This document shows, piece by piece, positions 60,613 through 64,000 of a stretch of 64,000 nt of DNA (positions are counted from its first letter, which is position 1; every line of letters starts with the position of its first letter). The stretch spans positions 58,734 through 122,733 of the forward strand of contig CAXEND010000006.1 of the NCBI GenBank assembly GCA_963997635.1, given 5' to 3'. The translations under genes were made by a program, and so were the position numbers. The notes beneath the pieces were generated by a model, which did not search any database, was not told where the DNA came from, and saw only the letters and a list, made by a program, of their open reading frames with translations. This stretch comes from GCA-2728135 sp002728135. Lineage in GTDB: Bacteria > Pseudomonadota > Alphaproteobacteria > UBA828.

Positions 60613-62628
60613 TCAGTTAACATCCATTAATTTTTTTACTTCTTCAACAATTCTCTCATGTGAAGGAATCACTGACCTTTCTAAATCATCGTTGTAAGGC
60701 ATCGGAGTATGTGGTGCTCCTAAGCGTACTACTGGGGCATCAAGATAATCAAACGCTAGTTCCATTACTATAGCAGATATTTCAGCCCCATATCCCCCTT
60801 GAGTACATGCCTCGTGAACAATTAATAGATGATTAGTCTTTTTGACAGACTTAATAATTGTATCTTTGTCTAAAGGATGAAGAGTACGTGGGTCTATTAC
60901 CTCAACACTAATTCCATAACGTGATAAAACTTTTGCAGCTGCCAAAGATCTTGGAACCATAGAAGAAATAGCTAATATAGTTATATCTTCACCTTCTCTT
61001 TTAATATCAGCGACGCCAAGTGGAATTGCATAGAGATCTTCAGGAACTGGCTCCGGTTGACCTAGGTAAAGTAATTTTTGTTCCAGGAAAATTACTGGAT
61101 TGTCATCTCTTATAGCAGAAACTAAAAGACCTTTAGCATCATAAGGTGTAGATGGAGCCACAACTACAAGACCGGGCACATGAACAAACCAAGCTTCTAG
61201 GCTTTGACTGTGTTGGGCAGCTAAACGTACTCCTCCACCTTGCGGCCCCCTAACCACAAGTGGAACGGTTGGTTTGCCTCCTAGCATAAAACGAAATTTT
61301 GCTGCTTGATTTACAAGCATATCCATTGTTAAAGCAATAAAATCAAAAATTTGAATTTCTACAATCGGCCGCATACCTGCAATCGCTGCCCCTACACCAC
61401 ACCCTGTAAATGTAGCTTCTGAGATTGGTGTATCTCTTACTCTTTCTGGACCAAAATGGTCGTATAAACCCTTAGATACCTGAAAAATTCCTCCCGTTTC
61501 TCCCACATCCTCTCCCATTAAGAAGACATCTGGATCGTTTTCCATTTCCTGCATCATTGCTTCATTGAGTGCATCTGTATAGGAAAGTTTACGATCTGTA
61601 TTATTGGGGGGTTCTTTTGCATATTTATGTGGTGAATAAACTGAAGAAAGCATTGTTTCAAAAACTGGCTCTTTACTTTGCCGACCAAAATCAATTGCAG
61701 TATTGATTTCCTTCGTTATTGAATTATTTAATTCATCAAAATCCTTTTTAGTAAAAATTTTTTCACTATAAATTTTATCCTCTAATAACTTAAGTGGATC
61801 ACGCTTTTTCCACTCATTAAATTCTAGTTCTGGCCTAGGATCTCGAAGATTTGCTCGCATAGAGTGCTGCCCCCAACGATAAGTCATTGCTTCAATAAGT
61901 GTGGGTCCTTCTCCTGCACGTGCACGATCAATAGCATCTCTTACAACAAGATAAACTTCTATAGCATTATTTCCATCAACTGTTACTCCCGGGATTCCAT
62001 AGCTTGACGATCTTGCTGATATTTGTGAAATAGCAGTTGTATTTTTATACGGAGTGCTCAAGGCATATTGATTGTTTTCACATACAAATACTAATGGCAA
62101 ATCCCATATTGCTGCTAAATTCATAGACTCATGAAAAATCCCTTGGTTTGATGCACCATCACCAAAAAATGCTACAGCTACCTGGCCACTCTTACGTAGT
62201 TTTGAAGCTAAGGCAGCACCAGTTGAAAGTGGCATTGCAGCACCTACAATTCCGTTTGCACCAACTATGTTAAGATTCATATCTGCTATATGCATTGATC
62301 CACCGAGCCCTTGGCAATAACCGGTTTCTTTGCCCATCAACTCAGCCATCATATTGTCTAAACTGGCTCCTTTAGCTATACAGTGCCCGTGACCTCTATG
62401 GTAACTTGCAATAAAGTCTTGATCATTAAGAACCTGACAGACTGAGGCCGCTATAGCCTCCTCACCCATATAACTATGTGCAGTACCTTTAATTTCTCCA
62501 TTCTCAAAAAGATTAATTGCCGCTTCCTCAAAAAAGCGTATTCTTAGCATATTAGTATATATATCTTTAATTGTGTTTGAATCTATTTTTATATTTGTTG
62601 CTTTGTCTGACATTGTATTAACTTCCAT
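60613..62628 (-). CDS. Fused 2-oxoacid dehydrogenase E1 (alpha and beta in one chain)
   Basis: A 671-residue thiamine diphosphate enzyme that joins both E1 subunits. Residues 1-335 are alpha-type, with TPP-Mg motif 'FGDGASNQG' at 155-163 and Asn185-Asn186 in 'CENNQYAL'. Residues from about 345 are beta-type, with 'SYTDALNEAMMQEM', 'GEDVGETGG' and 'EIQIFDFIALTMDML'. The sequence resembles acetoin dehydrogenase and pyruvate dehydrogenase E1 components. No E2 or E3 gene is nearby, so the partner or role is unknown. A GGAAG ribosome site favours the second ATG (62613), five codons in. Confidence 0.93.
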   Translation of the reverse strand: MEVNTMSDKATNIKIDSNTIKDIYTNMLRIRFFEEAAINLFENGEIKGTAHSYMGEEAIAASVCQVLNDQDFIASYHRGHGHCIAKGASLDNMMAELMGKETGYCQGLGGSMHIADMNLNIVGANGIVGAAMPLSTGAALASKLRKSGQVAVAFFGDGASNQGIFHESMNLAAIWDLPLVFVCENNQYALSTPYKNTTAISQISARSSSYGIPGVTVDGNNAIEVYLVVRDAIDRARAGEGPTLIEAMTYRWGQHSMRANLRDPRPELEFNEWKKRDPLKLLEDKIYSEKIFTKKDFDELNNSITKEINTAIDFGRQSKEPVFETMLSSVYSPHKYAKEPPNNTDRKLSYTDALNEAMMQEMENDPDVFLMGEDVGETGGIFQVSKGLYDHFGPERVRDTPISEATFTGCGVGAAIAGMRPIVEIQIFDFIALTMDMLVNQAAKFRFMLGGKPTVPLVVRGPQGGGVRLAAQHSQSLEAWFVHVPGLVVVAPSTPYDAKGLLVSAIRDDNPVIFLEQKLLYLGQPEPVPEDLYAIPLGVADIKREGEDITILAISSMVPRSLAAAKVLSRYGISVEVIDPRTLHPLDKDTIIKSVKKTNHLLIVHEACTQGGYGAEISAIVMELAFDYLDAPVVRLGAPHTPMPYNDDLERSVIPSHERIVEEVKKLMDVN

Positions 62629-62673
62629 TTATTGAAAAACAAATGTTGAGAAAATTAATTAAGTTGAGCAATT

Positions 62674-63327
62674 TTAATTTCTTTTCTCCAGCCCATTATT
62701 TTTCATCTTCCAGATAAGTTCCGGAAATCGATCTTGGCCGTAAAAAGGTTCTCCCTCATAAACCATCAATGGTACTCCCCAATGGCCAGCCTTACGTTGT
62801 GATTCCTGATTGTGCATAATATCTTCTTCTAGCAATGATTCACTATCGCGGAGTAACTTAACAATTTTTTCCCAATTCAACCCTGCTATACCTACAGCTT
62901 GTTTAAGGTTTTCAGTATTATGCCAATTATCTGTTGAACCATCCCACATAATCTTCATCATTGCATTTGCAAATCTAAACCCATCCCCATTACGTGAAGC
63001 AGCTGCAGCCATTCGAGTAACAGGAGTTATATATGGTTGTTCACTAGAGAAAATATCTTTATCTAAATCAGATACAACTGGATCAGGTACAGGACGTCGG
63101 TAAGGGATCCCCATGAATGATGCTACTCGTGCAGAATCCATGAGATGATAGGCACGTCTTAATGGGTCAGATTTTTTGAAAAAATCAGGATCACGAATAG
63201 CTAAAGGATATACAGGTCGTAAGTTAATTGAAACATTCCAACACCTCACAAGTTCAGCAAGTCTATCATTTATTAAATAGCAGTATGGACTTCGAAAAGA
63301 ATAATAGATATCAATTGAAAATAACAT
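62674..63327 (-). CDS. DsbA-family protein, 2-hydroxychromene-2-carboxylate isomerase-like
   Basis: A 217-residue thioredoxin-fold protein of the DsbA/HCCA-isomerase group. The N-terminal 'IYYSFRSPYCYL' holds a Ser-x-x-Cys where DsbA has CxxC, and 'GHWGVPLMVYEGEPFYGQDR' contains the family's cis-Pro. A helical insert lies between. Relatives act as glutathione-dependent isomerases in aromatic degradation or as FrnE-like oxidoreductases. No signal peptide. Likely transcribed just before the fused E1 gene (46 bp gap). Confidence 0.87.
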   Translation of the reverse strand: MLFSIDIYYSFRSPYCYLINDRLAELVRCWNVSINLRPVYPLAIRDPDFFKKSDPLRRAYHLMDSARVASFMGIPYRRPVPDPVVSDLDKDIFSSEQPYITPVTRMAAAASRNGDGFRFANAMMKIMWDGSTDNWHNTENLKQAVGIAGLNWEKIVKLLRDSESLLEEDIMHNQESQRKAGHWGVPLMVYEGEPFYGQDRFPELIWKMKNNGLEKRN

Positions 63328-63359
63328 TTACTTTTACCTTAAAATGTTTGTTATCACTT

Positions 63360-63986
63360 TCAGGCAGCTATTTTTGAGGCATCAAAGTATGGCAGACTAT
63401 CACGAAGGGAGCAACCAAGCATTGATAGTCTCTCAGCAACTCTAACTGCCTTCTGATATTTTCTTTCTTTTTCAGAGTCTGAGGCCTGCATAAAAGCTGC
63501 ACCACATAAGGAAATTCCATAGTGTGTCTGTAAAGGCCTAATTAGCCTGCCTGCAAGCATCCCATCAGCGATTAGTGATAAATCAAAATTTTCTTGTTTT
63601 TTTATAATAATCTTATTTTCCACTAAATAAGTCCTTATTAATACTTCGGCAGCTAAAGCTGCATCCCAATATTCTGTTTCAGAATTAGTTTCTTCACCTG
63701 TAACGTTTGCGAAAGCCATGCAAAAAGACAGAAACACTTTCTCTTTTTCAGTTGCAGTCCTCCATGTTGTATCACCTAAAGTTTCCCATGTAGAGGGATC
63801 CATTCTTTCATATGCTTTCGGCACTCGATCAAAAAATACCTTATGTAGTGCCCTCTCGTTAACATTGCTGGCCAGTTTTTGTTCTTTATAAATATCAACG
63901 GCTGCATAGCTGCCACATGCGGGGCAAGTGTCATCTTCGTAAGTATTTTTTTTGTATATATGGGAACAACGCATTTTATCAGGCAA
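63360..63986 (-). CDS. Uncharacterised protein with N-terminal zinc-ribbon-like motif, start unresolved
   Basis: Residues 1-30 contain 'MRCSHIYKK' and 'DTCPACGSYA', a Cys-x-His plus Cys-x2-Cys set that could bind zinc. The rest, about 170 residues, is helical and not recognised. It lies 33 bp upstream of the isomerase gene on the same strand. TTG at 63986 or ATG at 63974 could be the start; the frame stays open to the right edge, so the gene may be longer. No function can be given. Confidence 0.65.
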   Translation of the reverse strand: MPDKMRCSHIYKKNTYEDDTCPACGSYAAVDIYKEQKLASNVNERALHKVFFDRVPKAYERMDPSTWETLGDTTWRTATEKEKVFLSFCMAFANVTGEETNSETEYWDAALAAEVLIRTYLVENKIIIKKQENFDLSLIADGMLAGRLIRPLQTHYGISLCGAAFMQASDSEKERKYQKAVRVAERLSMLGCSLRDSLPYFDASKIAA

Positions 63987-64000
63987 CTCATTCTTACATA

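Noticed and set aside
1..64000. tRNA, rRNA, CRISPR, IS or prophage elements
   Set aside because: I looked for T-loop patterns, regularly spaced repeats, transposase or integrase motifs and paired terminal repeats and found none that hold up.

Overview
This window is about 64 kb of AT-rich, gene-dense DNA (roughly one third G+C by eye). It carries no rRNA, tRNA, insertion sequence, phage gene or CRISPR array that I can see. The gene set points to a free-living, probably marine, heterotrophic alphaproteobacterium with a streamlined genome. The evidence is two complete amino-acid/amide-type ABC importers, a TauD-like dioxygenase, a GMC oxidoreductase, molybdenum hydroxylase genes, a nickel superoxide dismutase, a Zur-controlled znu locus, a fused 2-oxoacid dehydrogenase E1 and short intergenic gaps. 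The exact lineage cannot be fixed from this sequence.

Layout. 0-7 kb: end of an unknown gene, a nitroreductase, an AEC-type carrier, an amidase, then an SDR-coxE-coxD unit (VWA protein plus MoxR ATPase) and a carboxymuconolactone-decarboxylase-like protein. 7-15 kb: a type-1 substrate-binding protein divergent from its livGFHM-like genes, followed by an NTF2-like protein and an amidase coupled to a very small GatC/AtzG-like partner; together they look like an amide uptake and hydrolysis system. 15-25 kb: quinone-oxidoreductase-like MDR, extended SDR, DMT exporter, a hotdog thioesterase facing a beta-keto-acid cleavage enzyme, a BON protein, a flavin reductase, and an operon of IlvD/Edd-type dehydratase, carnitine/gulonate-dehydrogenase-like enzyme and UxaA-type dehydratase. 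25-34 kb: GMC oxidoreductase and TauD-like dioxygenase, divergent from a three-subunit molybdenum hydroxylase with a MoaD-like protein, then an APH-type kinase and a flavin reductase. 34-39 kb: a second complete amino-acid-type importer.

39-43 kb is the zinc locus: zur, znuB and znuC on the minus strand and znuA on the plus strand, with a perfect 18-bp palindrome between them that is an excellent Zur operator. ZnuA carries a large His/Asp tandem-repeat loop. 42.6-47.3 kb: a candidate structured RNA, an SDR, and an operon of FAD oxidoreductase, DUF1365, cyclopropane-synthase-like methyltransferase and DUF3833, a set known to alter membrane fatty acids. 47.7-52.6 kb: aldehyde dehydrogenase with DUF779, an ABM monooxygenase, glyoxalase I, nickel SOD with its overlapping maturation protease, and a hydratase. 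52.6-64 kb: two very short membrane-protein ORFs, an FMN-dependent 2-hydroxyacid oxidase, a cupin overlapping a secreted protein, GST, MFS transporter, SelO, glutathionyl-hydroquinone reductase, an NMT1/THI5-like protein, the fused E1, a DsbA-family isomerase and a zinc-ribbon protein running to the right edge.

No single obviously new defence or mobile system is present. The most promising unexplained elements are the folded RNA-like segment at 42646-42720, the paired micro-ORFs at 52572-52853, the molybdenum hydroxylase of unknown substrate with its detached coxDE pair, and the amide-importer/amidase unit.
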